A DNA stretch of 38,047 bases. It comes from Rhodospirillaceae bacterium. Its GTDB lineage: Bacteria; Pseudomonadota; Alphaproteobacteria; Thalassobaculales; Thalassobaculaceae. The stretch spans positions 1-38,047 of the forward strand of contig JABIRP010000207.1 in NCBI GenBank assembly GCA_018699735.1. Direction: 5' to 3'. Position 1 is the stretch's first letter; each line of letters starts with the position of its first letter. Below are positions 8,401-16,133 of the stretch, piece after piece. A program made the translations under genes and the position numbers. Under the pieces are notes generated by a model. It worked only from the letters and a program-made list of their open reading frames with translations. It did not search any database and was not told the origin of the DNA.

Positions 8401-8912
8401 TCGCAACGCAGGGTGGCCATCATGGCGCCGCGCCTGGAGCCGGCACTCATGATGGTCCGACACATGGCGTCCCAGACATCCATGAAAGACAACGGGCCAG
8501 ACGCATCGGCGCCAACACCGTGCACCGCCGCTCCAGTTGGTCGCAAGGTCGAGAAATCGTATCCGATCCCACCGCCCTGCTGCATGGTCAAGGCGGCTTC
8601 CTTCAAATTCTCGAAGATGCCGCCCATGTCGTCCGGGATCGTACCCATGACGAAGCAATTGAACAGCGTGACACTCCGCCCGCTCCCAGCCCCGGCGAGA
8701 ATGCGACCGGCCGGCAAAAAGCGAAAACCCTCAAGGGCCGCGTGAAACCGTTCTGACCAGGCCTCGCGCTCGGCCGCGTCTTCCGGCTCCGCAAGCGCAC
8801 GCGCAACCCGCCGCCAACTGTCTTCGACAGTCCGGTCGATCGGGCCATCCGGGCCGCTCAGGCGGTATTTCATCCGCCATATCCGTTCGGATACGGATGC
8901 GATCTCGGTCAT
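5493..8912 (-). CDS. nrdJ: Adenosylcobalamin-dependent (class II) ribonucleotide reductase with intein
   Basis: Cytosolic class II reductase making deoxyribonucleotides with an adenosylcobalamin-generated thiyl radical. The 1139-residue product is a 764-residue extein interrupted by a 375-residue intein (268-642). After splicing the active-site motif is N266-P267-C643-G-E645, with C643 the expected thiyl cysteine. C86 (LFNCFVM) and C654 (YGACLLGSVNL) are the expected redox pair. The C terminus (1113-1139) is a cysteine-rich zinc ribbon beginning CPKC and ending SKCG, which places it in the zinc-containing NrdJ group; this tail probably relays electrons from thioredoxin. The ATG at 8912 has only a weak GAG upstream. 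The 85-bp gap to the YdcF-like gene (8913-8997) is AT-rich, and I see no cobalamin riboswitch or NrdR box there. Confidence 0.96.
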   Translation of the reverse strand: MTEIASVSERIWRMKYRLSGPDGPIDRTVEDSWRRVARALAEPEDAAEREAWSERFHAALEGFRFLPAGRILAGAGSGRSVTLFNCFVMGTIPDDMGGIFENLKEAALTMQQGGGIGYDFSTLRPTGAAVHGVGADASGPLSFMDVWDAMCRTIMSAGSRRGAMMATLRCDHPDIEAFIEAKRAPERLRMFNLSVLVTDAFMDAVRDDADWDLVFGGTVYRTLKARALWDRIMKATYEYAEPGVIFIDRINRLNNLRYCEEISSTNPCVTADTWISTTDGPKRVADLVGRQFMALVDGQSHSSTEAGFFATGRKPVLHLRAVEGPSLRLTADHPLRKIISRTRWRIETEWVQAGNLEPGDEICLHDHRSGSAWNGSGTMDEGYLLGLLIGDGTLKADKAVLSVWPGEEVVNGGPARPGTFAVMAAAETALRGLGHRADFAGWIEGAGRGERRMATAALKRLAERFGMEPGHKTLTPEVEESSSEFHCGFLRGLFDADGGVQGDQVKGVSVRLAQSSLPVLEAVQRMLLRLGIVCQIYRERRPAGMRRLPDGRGGMAEYECAADHELVISGENLTRYAEQVGFADVEKQTRLMQRLSGYRRALNRERFFVRVESLDEDGVEEVFDATIPGPRAFDANGFYVHNCGEQPLPPYGACLLGSVNLAALVGEPFSVDAGIDEAALAEVVALAVRMLDNAIDASLFPLPEQAHEARAKRRIGLGVTGLADALIFCGARYGSRHAVELTERWMWLIRRHAYLTSIDLAREKGAFPLFDAEKYLAGETVAALDADIRTGIAEHGIRNALLTSIAPTGTISLLADNISSGLEPVFSFTYERTVLQPDGSKRTEEVSDHAYRLFRQMKGDEAPLPDAFVDTAALRPEDHLVMQAAVQKYIDSSISKTINCPEDISFEAFRDIYRRAYELGCKGCTTYRPNAVTGSVLSTKPTEVREQSAGEVVAAVSQDSSDVVYMTEPLDRPKELPGKTYKIKWPESDHAIYITLNDIEVSGRRRPFEIFINSKNMEHYAWTVALTRMISAVFRRGGDVSFVVDELKAVFDPRGGGWMGGKYVPSLLAAIGGVIEQHLLDIGFLKDETTLELDLGDKRKVVGLEGGAVPLQCPKCGSFSLIRQEGCDLCTSCGYSKCG
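6987..8111 (-). other. In-frame intein with LAGLIDADG homing endonuclease, in nrdJ
   Basis: Protein-splicing element of 375 residues inside NrdJ. Block A begins with Cys268 (CVTADTWIS), block B has TxxH at T330/H333 (LTADHPL), and the C-terminal block ends FYVHN with penultimate His641 and Asn642, followed by extein Cys643. The core holds two dodecapeptide motifs, GYLLGLLIGDG (Asp391) and FLRGLFDADGG (Asp497). Both keep the acidic residue, so the endonuclease may still cut DNA. All residues needed for splicing are present. Confidence 0.95.
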
Positions 8913-8997
8913 TGGGTTTGCTCACTCAAGCTTGGTCTAATTGCCATATCAAAGGCGAAACGTTTTCTTTTTGTTCTACTTCATTTCGGCTCTGATC

Positions 8998-9648
8998 TCA
9001 AGCCGAGAGTAAGGCGCGGATGTTTAGGCGCAGACGGACCAACAGGAATTTGGAGTATTCCGTCGCCAACAACATGAACGTGCCCGGCCATCGCCACCAT
9101 CCCTCAACCCGGACATCCTCGGGAAAGACCGGGTGCTCGACGATCTGGATATCTGGCATGGCGGCTGCGAATTCCAGTCGTGATCGCGGCATGTGATAGT
9201 TGGCGGTCACCAAACGGAGCGAGGTGAACCGCTTTGCCCGCATCCAGGTGCCAGTCTCCTCCGCATTTCCGATTGTATCATGCGCGTCGTAACCAAGGTC
9301 GACACAGCAATCGAGCTTCTCGGCGGCGCCAGGAATTGCGCCGGTAGCAATCAGGTGTTTGATGCCGGTGGCGCCGACGCTGCCGTCGACCCCGGAAACG
9401 AACAACGCGCTGGCCCGGCCTGAAACCAGAACCCGAAGCCCCTCATCCAGACGCTTGCTGCCGCCGGTTAGGACGATCACCGCTTCGGTGCGCTCCTCTG
9501 GGGCGGGCCCAGGGCGCGGAATCTGGTCTGCAAAGCGCGATAAGCCTACCGCCCACCAGACCACGAACAGGGCTCCCAGCAGCGTGATCAGCGCCCCGCG
9601 AAACCGACCCCCTGCGCGCACCCGCGGTCCAAATATCTTTCGCACCAT
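8998..9648 (-). CDS. YdcF/DUF218 family membrane-anchored protein
   Basis: 216-residue protein of the DUF218/YdcF (ElyC/SanA-like) family, whose members are linked to envelope or cell-wall metabolism; the biochemical activity is not firmly known. One N-terminal membrane segment (about residues 15-37, LITLLGALFVVWWAVG) precedes the domain. The domain shows the family signatures VIVLTGGSKRLDEGLRV, an N-x-x-E-T segment (GNAEETGTWM) and VTANYHMPRSRLEF. I chose the ATG at 9648, with GGAGAA upstream, 16 bp after the ftsX stop; the frame is open upstream into ftsX. It is the third gene after ftsE and ftsX and is probably cotranscribed with them. Confidence 0.85.
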   Translation of the reverse strand: MVRKIFGPRVRAGGRFRGALITLLGALFVVWWAVGLSRFADQIPRPGPAPEERTEAVIVLTGGSKRLDEGLRVLVSGRASALFVSGVDGSVGATGIKHLIATGAIPGAAEKLDCCVDLGYDAHDTIGNAEETGTWMRAKRFTSLRLVTANYHMPRSRLEFAAAMPDIQIVEHPVFPEDVRVEGWWRWPGTFMLLATEYSKFLLVRLRLNIRALLSA

Positions 9649-9664
9649 CGCTGCTTCTCCACGC

Positions 9665-10564
9665 CTACGGCATTCGCGCCAGGGCCCGGAGGACCGAGTA
9701 CCTGGCCGCAAGCACAGCGACGATGACCCCAACGACCGGCGTTCCCGCAAGCAGCGCCCAATCTATTACCGAAAACCCCAGGCCAGCAATCAAGGCTATG
9801 GGATTGGCCGCCATCGCTCCCGGGGACAAAGCCCAAAATACACCGATGAACGTGACGCTGGCGAACAGCATTCCAACCAAACCGCCAACCAGAGCCAGCC
9901 GCAGGACATGGCGTTGAAACTGACCGGCGATATATCCGTCGCGCGCTCCGATCAGATGCAGGATCTCAACAACCTCACGATGGATGGCCAAACCGGTTCG
10001 TACCGTAAAAATGACCGACAGGATCCCCGCCACGGCGACCACAGCGACCACCGCAAAGCCGAGAAAGAGCAATGTGCGCGCCAATCGGGCCACCTCTTGC
10101 AACTCGTTCGCGTGATCCTCGATGACGGATCCCGGCGCGGCTTCGGACAATCGCGCTGAGATCAGAGCGTAATCGAATGACGAGCCAGGAATGAGACGCA
10201 AGTCGATCAACGTTGGCAGCGGCAACTCTTTTAGAACCTCGCGCCCGACCCAAGGCTCCAGCAATCGTTCCGTTTCGCCAGCCGGCAAGCGTCGGACTTG
10301 GGCGATCCCGGCGCTGACCTTAAGGACAGCCAAAACCGCCGCCACCCGCTCTTCTGTTTTCGCAGGATCACCTTGCACGGCCGGTGGAATTCGCACCGTC
10401 ACCACGCCCGCCAAGTCAGCCCGCCAATCGGTCGCGACGTCTCGTGCCATCAGACCAGCGCCGACGGCCAGGACGGCCAGATAGATCATCACGCCGATGA
10501 TCCAGGGCAAATATCGCGTCGAGCCGTCGCGCGACAACGGGATGTCCCGTGGGCCGCTAAACAT
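9665..10564 (-). CDS. ftsX: Cell division protein FtsX
   Basis: Inner-membrane partner of FtsE. The FtsEX complex transmits division signals to periplasmic murein hydrolases or their activators. The 299-residue protein has the FtsX layout: an N-terminal membrane segment (about 22-44, WIIGVMIYLAVLAVGAG), a periplasmic domain of roughly 120 residues, then three membrane segments (about 163-190, 215-240 and 250-285). The motif LHLIGARDGYIAGQFQ between segments is typical. The start is two bases after the ftsE stop, so the pair is coupled. An M23 peptidase with an intact active site is encoded at 23494, but nothing here links it to this complex. Confidence 0.92.
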   Translation of the reverse strand: MFSGPRDIPLSRDGSTRYLPWIIGVMIYLAVLAVGAGLMARDVATDWRADLAGVVTVRIPPAVQGDPAKTEERVAAVLAVLKVSAGIAQVRRLPAGETERLLEPWVGREVLKELPLPTLIDLRLIPGSSFDYALISARLSEAAPGSVIEDHANELQEVARLARTLLFLGFAVVAVVAVAGILSVIFTVRTGLAIHREVVEILHLIGARDGYIAGQFQRHVLRLALVGGLVGMLFASVTFIGVFWALSPGAMAANPIALIAGLGFSVIDWALLAGTPVVGVIVAVLAARYSVLRALARMP

Positions 10565-10566
10565 CC

Positions 10567-11313
10567 TTACGCACTCCCGGGCTTGCGGGTAGGCCGCGAC
10601 CGGGCGGCAGGTCGTGAGCTCCTAGCCGCGGTCAAGGACTGCGTCCCGCCTTTGGGCGCGACCGCACCCAACAATCCAGCCGACAGATGAAGGCTTGGAT
10701 GGTTGAACCGGTCGACAAGGGCCTGGTTGTGCGTAGCGACAAGAACCGTCGTTCCCATCTTGTGCAATTCCTCGAACAGATAGAGCAGTCGCATTGCAAT
10801 TTCGTCATCGACATTGCCGGTCGGCTCATCCGCCAACAGCAGCGGCGGGCGGGCGATAACCGCACGCGCGATAGCGACGCGCTGTTGCTGACCGCCCGAC
10901 AGTGTTCTCGGCAGCGCGTCCAGATGCCCCGACAGCCCAACCCATTCCAGCAACTCCGGCACGTGCTCGCGGATGAGCTGCTCACGGGCGCCGGCAATGC
11001 GGAGCGGTAAAGCCACATTGTCCATCGCTGAGAGATGTTCGATCAGACGAAAATTCTGATAGACGACACCGATACGCCGCCGCACATCTGGAATCTCACG
11101 GCGACGCAAGCCCCGAGCATCCCGACCGAAGACTTCTATACGCCCGACCATTGGACGAAGTGCCAAATAGATCAAACGCAACAGAGTCGATTTTCCGGCA
11201 CCACTATCGCCGGTTAAAAAATGAAAACTGCCCGGCGCCAAATGGAAGCTCGCGTCCTCCAAGATCGCTTGGCCACCCCGGTACTGCATCGTTACGTTTT
11301 CGAATCGAATCAA
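10567..11313 (-). CDS. ftsE: Cell division ATP-binding protein FtsE
   Basis: Cytosolic ATPase that pairs with FtsX. With a TTG start at 11313 the protein is 248 residues and begins with IRFENV, the normal FtsE N terminus, with GGAG nine bases upstream. The in-frame ATG at 11364 and TTG at 11385 lack ribosome sites and would add sequence not expected of FtsE. Walker A is GDSGAGKS (35-42); the signature LSGGQQQR and Walker B LLLADEPTGNVD are intact, and the Q-loop is VYQNFRL. A basic, low-complexity tail of about 25 residues (RSSRPAARSRPTRK) extends beyond the usual end. The gene is divergent from the zinc-ribbon protein at 11443. Confidence 0.93.
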   Translation of the reverse strand: MIRFENVTMQYRGGQAILEDASFHLAPGSFHFLTGDSGAGKSTLLRLIYLALRPMVGRIEVFGRDARGLRRREIPDVRRRIGVVYQNFRLIEHLSAMDNVALPLRIAGAREQLIREHVPELLEWVGLSGHLDALPRTLSGGQQQRVAIARAVIARPPLLLADEPTGNVDDEIAMRLLYLFEELHKMGTTVLVATHNQALVDRFNHPSLHLSAGLLGAVAPKGGTQSLTAARSSRPAARSRPTRKPGSA

Positions 11314-11442
11314 ACCCGGTCGCTCCGAGAAATTGCCCAGGACGAGCTCCTGAAAGAAGGGCATAATTTCAGATCGCGCGAACAATGGAAAGCATTGCCC
11401 GGTTCAGGTTATAGTCGGGTTCCTGAAGCGACGAGAGCAACC

Positions 11443-12318
11443 ATGCGCATCACCTGTCCCGAATGTTCCGTGCAATTCAACGTCCCCGACGGTGCCATCA
11501 CCGAGAAGGGGCGAAAGTTACGGTGCAGCAGCTGCAAACATCAGTGGCATCAGATGCCGGTCGAGGATGAACCCGACGCCCCCAAGCCCAAGAAGAAGAA
11601 AAAGAAGAAGAAAGCGAAAGCCAAATCCGATGGTGCCGCCGCAGAGGTTGCCACAGAAGCTGCCGCAGAGGCCGCAGTCGAATCAGCCGAGGACGAAGAT
11701 GCTCCGGCTGATGCCGATGATGGTGGGGACGCGGATTTAGGCGAAGAGGATGGCGAAGACCTGGGGGACGACGGGGCCCCGGGGGATGACGATAGCGCGG
11801 AAAGCATGGCTTTCCTGAATGACCTCAACAGCCGCCTCTCTCAAAATGAGGCCAAGCCCAAGAAACGCCGACCTATTGTGTTGATGGTATTGGGTGCGCT
11901 GATCGTCTTGCTACCGGTATCAGTCCTCTCGGCCCGATCAATCCTAGTGGGCGCCTGGCCGCCCTCGGCATTGCTCTACGACAAGATCGGCATGGGTATT
12001 CCGCTGCCAGGCGAAGGACTGGTAATCCAGAACGTCGGTGCCTGGAAATCCGTCCAGAACGAACTGACCATTCTCCAGATCAAAGGTGAGCTTCGTAATA
12101 ATACTGAACAGCTCGCCTATGTGCCGACCTTGCGGGTCTCGACTGGAACAGCGGATGGGATGGAGGCTCAACACTGGCTCTATCGTGTCGAAAGCCCAAC
12201 GATCCTGCCCGGCGAGACGACGAAATTCGAGGCCGAGTTCGCCAATCCGGCCGCCGAGGCTGATCGAATCACTGTCACCTTCTCCACCGAAACCGTCGAG
12301 GGTGGATTGGGGTATTAA
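11443..12318 (+). CDS. MJ0042-type zinc-ribbon membrane protein
   Basis: 291-residue protein with an N-terminal zinc ribbon (ITCPECSVQFNVPDGAI with CSSCKHQW, about residues 3-36). A highly charged linker follows: a run of eight lysines near 50-57, then an acidic Asp/Glu-rich stretch (about 80-120). One membrane segment lies near 145-167 (VLMVLGALIVLLPVSV), and the C-terminal domain of about 120 residues resembles a DUF3426-type domain. Function is unknown. The zinc ribbon would be cytoplasmic and the C-terminal domain periplasmic. Proteins of this kind often lie beside ftsE in alphaproteobacteria. I chose the ATG at 11443, where the zinc ribbon begins; the frame stays open upstream. The last codons are made by the repeat at 12304. 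Confidence 0.85.
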   Translation: MRITCPECSVQFNVPDGAITEKGRKLRCSSCKHQWHQMPVEDEPDAPKPKKKKKKKKAKAKSDGAAAEVATEAAAEAAVESAEDEDAPADADDGGDADLGEEDGEDLGDDGAPGDDDSAESMAFLNDLNSRLSQNEAKPKKRRPIVLMVLGALIVLLPVSVLSARSILVGAWPPSALLYDKIGMGIPLPGEGLVIQNVGAWKSVQNELTILQIKGELRNNTEQLAYVPTLRVSTGTADGMEAQHWLYRVESPTILPGETTKFEAEFANPAAEADRITVTFSTETVEGGLGY

Positions 12319-12360
12319 GGTACTGGGATATTAAGCTACTGGGATATTAGGTGCTGGGGG
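12304..12360 (+). repeat. Short tandem repeat, 15-16 bp units, at the gene's 3' end
   Basis: Units GGATTGGGGTATTAA (12304-12318), GGTACTGGGATATTAA (12319-12334), GCTACTGGGATATTAG (12335-12350) and a partial GTGCTGGGGG. The first unit encodes the last residues and the TAA stop of the zinc-ribbon protein. A related array lies at 18891-18937. Confidence 0.7.
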
Positions 12361-12436
12361 CCCTCCCAAGCCGACGTCCAATCTTCATCATAATCTCTAG
12401 ACACGACTATCGAACGCTCACATTGAGGTATGCGTA

Positions 12437-13402
12437 ATGGCTCCGAAAATCGTTTTCGTCACCCAGTTTCCCGCCGCTGCGGAGTTTGCGCGCGAGATGG
12501 CGCCGGGCGGGTTCGACCTGGTGGTCGCCGAAGCACGCGGCCCCGACTACAAAGCCGCATTGCAAGACGCGGAATACCTGGTCGGTTTCGTCGACATGCT
12601 GGTCGATGACGAGCTGTTCGCCACGGCGCCAAACCTGCGCCTGGTCCAATTGTTGAGCGCCGGCTATGACCGCGCTGATATTGACTCCGCCCGCAAGGCC
12701 AGCGTTCCCATTTCAAACAACGGCGGCGCAAATTCTGTTGCGGTTTCAGAACACGCGTTGATGCTGATGCTGGCTACATCTCGGCAGTTGGTCCGCCAAC
12801 ACACCAATGTCGCGTCCGGCCGCTGGCGCGGCAATGACACGCCGAAACTAACGGAACTCAGAGGCAAGACCGTCGGTATTGTCGGGCTCGGAACGATCGG
12901 CAAGAAAACCGCTAGGCTGGCACTGGCATTCGGCATGAACGTCATCTACTACGATGTGGCACGACTGACCGAAGGCGAGGAAGACGCCCTCGGCGTCCGC
13001 TTTCGGCTGCTGCGGGAGCTCCTGCGCCAGTCCGATATTCTAAGCCTGCATGTCCCGCTGAACGATACGACCCGGCATATGATCGGCGCCGAGCAATTTT
13101 CCGAAATGAAATCCTCCGCGATCCTGATCAACACCAGCCGAGGTCCAGTCGTCGACGAGGTGGCGCTCACCGACGCCTTGACCTCAGGCGAGATCACCGC
13201 CGCCGGCCTGGATGTTCTCGATCAGGAGCCGCCGCCCGCCGACAACCCGTTATTCGGGCTCGACAACGTGATCCTGACGGCACATATGGCCGGCCCGACC
13301 TTCGAGAGCAACGAGGCCCGGGTCCGCAATGCCTTCGACAATGTCCAGCGGGTCAACCGGGGCGAAACACCGCTTTGGGTGATCCCGGAACTCTCGGACT
13401 AA
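12437..13402 (+). CDS. D-isomer-specific 2-hydroxyacid dehydrogenase
   Basis: Cytosolic NAD(P)-dependent oxidoreductase of 321 residues that interconverts a 2-hydroxyacid and a 2-oxoacid; the substrate is not determined. The nucleotide-binding motif GLGTIG is at 150-155. The catalytic triad is in place: Arg235 (INTSRGPVVDE), Glu264 (DQEPPPADNPL) and His283 (LTAHMAGP). An Asp at 173 (VIYYDVAR), after the second beta strand, favours NAD over NADP. The N-terminal part is variable, which leaves glyoxylate, hydroxypyruvate or phosphoglycerate-like substrates open. A GAGG site lies about nine bases before the ATG. It stands alone and converges on livF. Confidence 0.9.
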   Translation: MAPKIVFVTQFPAAAEFAREMAPGGFDLVVAEARGPDYKAALQDAEYLVGFVDMLVDDELFATAPNLRLVQLLSAGYDRADIDSARKASVPISNNGGANSVAVSEHALMLMLATSRQLVRQHTNVASGRWRGNDTPKLTELRGKTVGIVGLGTIGKKTARLALAFGMNVIYYDVARLTEGEEDALGVRFRLLRELLRQSDILSLHVPLNDTTRHMIGAEQFSEMKSSAILINTSRGPVVDEVALTDALTSGEITAAGLDVLDQEPPPADNPLFGLDNVILTAHMAGPTFESNEARVRNAFDNVQRVNRGETPLWVIPELSD

Positions 13403-13423
13403 GCCCTGCCACCGCGCGAGCGC

Positions 13424-14155
13424 TCAGGTTACCCAGAAGGCCTTTTCCAGGTCTTTGAATTCGGAGGCCGGGCCCTCGAACTTGTTGCGTCCGAGCTCAA
13501 GCACGTAGACATAGTGCGCGATCTTCAAGGCTTGCCGGATTTCCTGGTCGACGATGAGGATCGTCAACGCGTCTCGAACCGCCAGGGTCGCGAGCATTTC
13601 GTAAACCTCCTCGGCCAGCATCTTGGAGAGACCGGCGGTCGGCTCGTCGATCAGCAGCATCTTCGGCTCGGCCATCAGCGTGCGGCCGATCTCGACCATG
13701 CGCTGTTGGCCACCCGACAGCTCGCCGGTGATCTGCTTGCGCTTTTCCCTCAGGACCGGGAAGCGCTCGTAATTCGCTTCGATCTTTTCGCGCACCTGCT
13801 TGGTGTCGCTGCGGAAAGTCCAGCCGCCCAATTCCAAGTTTTCCTCGACCGTCATGTCCTTGAACACACCGGGCTGCTGCGGGATATAAGCCAGACCCTT
13901 TAGGATTTTCTCGTGGGTCGGGATATCGACGATATCCTCGCCTTCCAGCAGAATTTCCCCGGCGTTCGGCCGCAAGAACCCAAATATCGCTTTCAAAGCG
14001 GTCGATTTGCCAACCCCGTTGGCCCCAAGGATCGCCGTGATCTGGTTCTTGCGAGCCTTGATATTCAGATCTTGAAGAATGTTCAGGTCTTTGTAATACC
14101 CAACGTCGAGGCCCTTGATTTCAAGCGTTACCTCGGTGTCCGCGATATCGGTCAT
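13424..14155 (-). CDS. livF: Branched-chain amino-acid type ABC transporter ATPase LivF
   Basis: Cytosolic ATPase, one of two in the HAAT-family importer encoded here. The 243-residue protein has Walker A GANGVGKS (44-51), the signature LSGGQQRM and Walker B LLIDEPTAGLS, in the compact LivF form. It overlaps the livG stop by four bases (ATGA) and is the last gene of the livKHMGF run. The 21-bp gap to the convergent dehydrogenase gene holds no clear terminator. The substrate could be a branched-chain amino acid, amide, urea or another small polar molecule, as is usual for this family. Confidence 0.92.
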   Translation of the reverse strand: MTDIADTEVTLEIKGLDVGYYKDLNILQDLNIKARKNQITAILGANGVGKSTALKAIFGFLRPNAGEILLEGEDIVDIPTHEKILKGLAYIPQQPGVFKDMTVEENLELGGWTFRSDTKQVREKIEANYERFPVLREKRKQITGELSGGQQRMVEIGRTLMAEPKMLLIDEPTAGLSKMLAEEVYEMLATLAVRDALTILIVDQEIRQALKIAHYVYVLELGRNKFEGPASEFKDLEKAFWVT

Positions 14156-14922
14156 GGCGTCGCCCCCTCCTCTTCGGGAGTACCGTGGGTTTCGTCATCC
14201 TCTTCATCTACACCGAGATAAGCTTCAATTACGACCGGATCGTTTTTAACCGTCTCGGGCGCCCCATCGGCGATCAGGTCGCCGTAGTTCAACACCAACA
14301 GACGCTTGCAGAGCGAGAAAATCGAATCCATCTGGTGGCTGATCAGGATGATGGCGCTGCCGGATTCGTTCACCCGCTCGATATAGCGATAGATGACCTC
14401 CATCAGTCGCGGGTGAACGCCGGCGAAGGGCTCATCCAAGATGATGACAGCCGGGTTGAGCATCAACAGTCGGCCAAGCTCAAGCAACTTCTGCTGTCCG
14501 CCTGACAGGGCCTGGGCGTGTTCGTTTCGGAGATGATCGATGGTCAGAAACTCGAGCACCTCCATGGCCTTCTCAACGATCTCGGCTCGGCTATGCGCAT
14601 GGTCCAGAGCCAGAGCCGGAACCAGCATGTTCTCCAAAACCGTCATGCGGCGAAACGACCGGGTCACCTGGAATGTTCGGCCAAGTCCCTCGCGCGCTAC
14701 TTCAAAGGGCTGCAGCTGATCGATCCGCTCACCATTCAGATAGACCGTACCGCTGTTCGGTTTGATGGCCCCGTCGAGCACGTTGGTGAGTGTCGTTTTG
14801 CCGGCCCCATTGGGCCCGATGAGGCCGATCAGTTCGGGCCCGTTGATCTCGAAGGACACGTCCTTAAGAACATGCAACCCACCGAAGCGCTTGTTCAGAT
14901 CCTTCACCACGAGATTGATCAT
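14152..14922 (-). CDS. livG: Branched-chain amino-acid type ABC transporter ATPase LivG
   Basis: Cytosolic ATPase paired with LivF. The 256-residue protein starts MINLVVKDLNKRFGG and has Walker A GPNGAGKT (36-43), signature ALSGGQQKLLELGR and Walker B VIILDEPFAGVHP. The typical LivG opening (GLIGPNGAGKTTLTNVLDG) and the C-terminal VIEAYLGV are present. I chose the ATG at 14922, which overlaps the livM stop as ATGA; the longer frame upstream lies inside livM. The C terminus carries an acidic extension (DEEDDETHGTPEEE) beyond the usual end. Confidence 0.93.
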   Translation of the reverse strand: MINLVVKDLNKRFGGLHVLKDVSFEINGPELIGLIGPNGAGKTTLTNVLDGAIKPNSGTVYLNGERIDQLQPFEVAREGLGRTFQVTRSFRRMTVLENMLVPALALDHAHSRAEIVEKAMEVLEFLTIDHLRNEHAQALSGGQQKLLELGRLLMLNPAVIILDEPFAGVHPRLMEVIYRYIERVNESGSAIILISHQMDSIFSLCKRLLVLNYGDLIADGAPETVKNDPVVIEAYLGVDEEDDETHGTPEEEGATP

Positions 14923-16133
14923 GACGAGGTCTCCGAGCTTTTGCCACCGGCCACCCGTTTGGCCACCGTTTCCTTCGCCACGTGACCGCGTAGGAAGTAG
15001 TTTATCAACGGCGAGATGATGCCATTGCGAGAGAACCGCAAGGTGACCATCAAGATGATGCCGAAGATGACCAGGCGCCAAATCGTCATATCGACAACGA
15101 CGGGGCCGATCTCAAAACTGTTGCGCAACAGCTCCAAGGTGAACTCGATGATGATCGCGCCAATCGCCGCCGCGAAGACGTTCTCGACACCGCCGATAAC
15201 TGCCATGGCGACAACCAGGCTCATCTGTAGGATCATCAGATTGTTCGGCGTGATGATCCGGATGTAATGCGCCATAACCGCGCCGGCAGCAGCCGCCATC
15301 ATCGAGGTGATGACAAAAACCATGACCTTGTAGCGCGTGGTGTTCACACCCAATGCCGCCGCCGCGTCCTGATCCTCACGCAAGGCCCGGACGAACAGGC
15401 CGAACTTTGATCTTGCCAACCAGGTAAGAATGGCGAGGCAGGTCAGCAGCAAACCAAACATCACGAAATAGGGTGGCAGTTTGTCGGTCTTGTCGAACTC
15501 GCGGCCGAACAACGTAATGCCTTGATCGAACAGGTAAGGGAGTTCAATCCCGGCCTGGCCACGCGTAATCGCGATCTCGGCACTGATCGCGGCCCGAAGA
15601 ATTTCCGAAAACCCGAGGGTGAACAAGGCCAAATAGGCGGCGCGCAAGGGCAAAACAAGGAACCCGATCAGCAGGCCGAATACACCGCCCATGATGGTTC
15701 CGAGGCTAATGCCGAGCCAAACCGGCATCGGGGTCACCTGGACCTTGCCGTCCCACAAGGCCAGCGCCTCGCGCAGACAGTCCTGTGTCAGGGTCGAGGA
15801 CGTGACTCCGATGGGATTGACGAACACCAGGAACTGGCCGCCGATGGCGTATTCGGTGCAGAGGTTCGTCGCCTCCGGCGAGATATAGATGTAATGGCAG
15901 AACAGCGCCGTCGTGTAGGCACCGATCCCGGTAAAACCCATATGCCCGAAAGAAAACTGCCCGGCGTAACCGGCCAGCATGCTCCAGCTTGAGGCCAGGA
16001 TGGCGTAGAAGAACCCGGTGATCAGCAGGTGCATGATGTACGGGTAGTCATTGGCGCTGTAGACGAAGGGAAAGATCGCGAAAAATGCGACCAAGACCAG
16101 CCCAGCCAGCTGCGGTGCGTGCTGCCTGCTCAT
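14919..16133 (-). CDS. livM: Branched-chain amino-acid type ABC transporter permease LivM
   Basis: Inner-membrane permease of 404 residues with about ten hydrophobic segments. The LivM signature region SSWSMLAGYAGQFSFGHMGFTGIGAY is near residues 48-72 and the coupling segment FVRALREDQDAAAALGVN in the second half. A non-membrane insertion between about 78 and 130 holds several polar residues and two cysteines, and is longer than in E. coli LivM. The ATG shares its A with the livH stop (TGATG). Confidence 0.92.
   Translation of the reverse strand: MSRQHAPQLAGLVLVAFFAIFPFVYSANDYPYIMHLLITGFFYAILASSWSMLAGYAGQFSFGHMGFTGIGAYTTALFCHYIYISPEATNLCTEYAIGGQFLVFVNPIGVTSSTLTQDCLREALALWDGKVQVTPMPVWLGISLGTIMGGVFGLLIGFLVLPLRAAYLALFTLGFSEILRAAISAEIAITRGQAGIELPYLFDQGITLFGREFDKTDKLPPYFVMFGLLLTCLAILTWLARSKFGLFVRALREDQDAAAALGVNTTRYKVMVFVITSMMAAAAGAVMAHYIRIITPNNLMILQMSLVVAMAVIGGVENVFAAAIGAIIIEFTLELLRNSFEIGPVVVDMTIWRLVIFGIILMVTLRFSRNGIISPLINYFLRGHVAKETVAKRVAGGKSSETSS

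Noticed and set aside
8913-8997. Possible cobalamin riboswitch upstream of nrdJ
   Set aside because: The 85-bp gap is too short and AT-rich, with no B12-box-like core; the reductase start follows directly.
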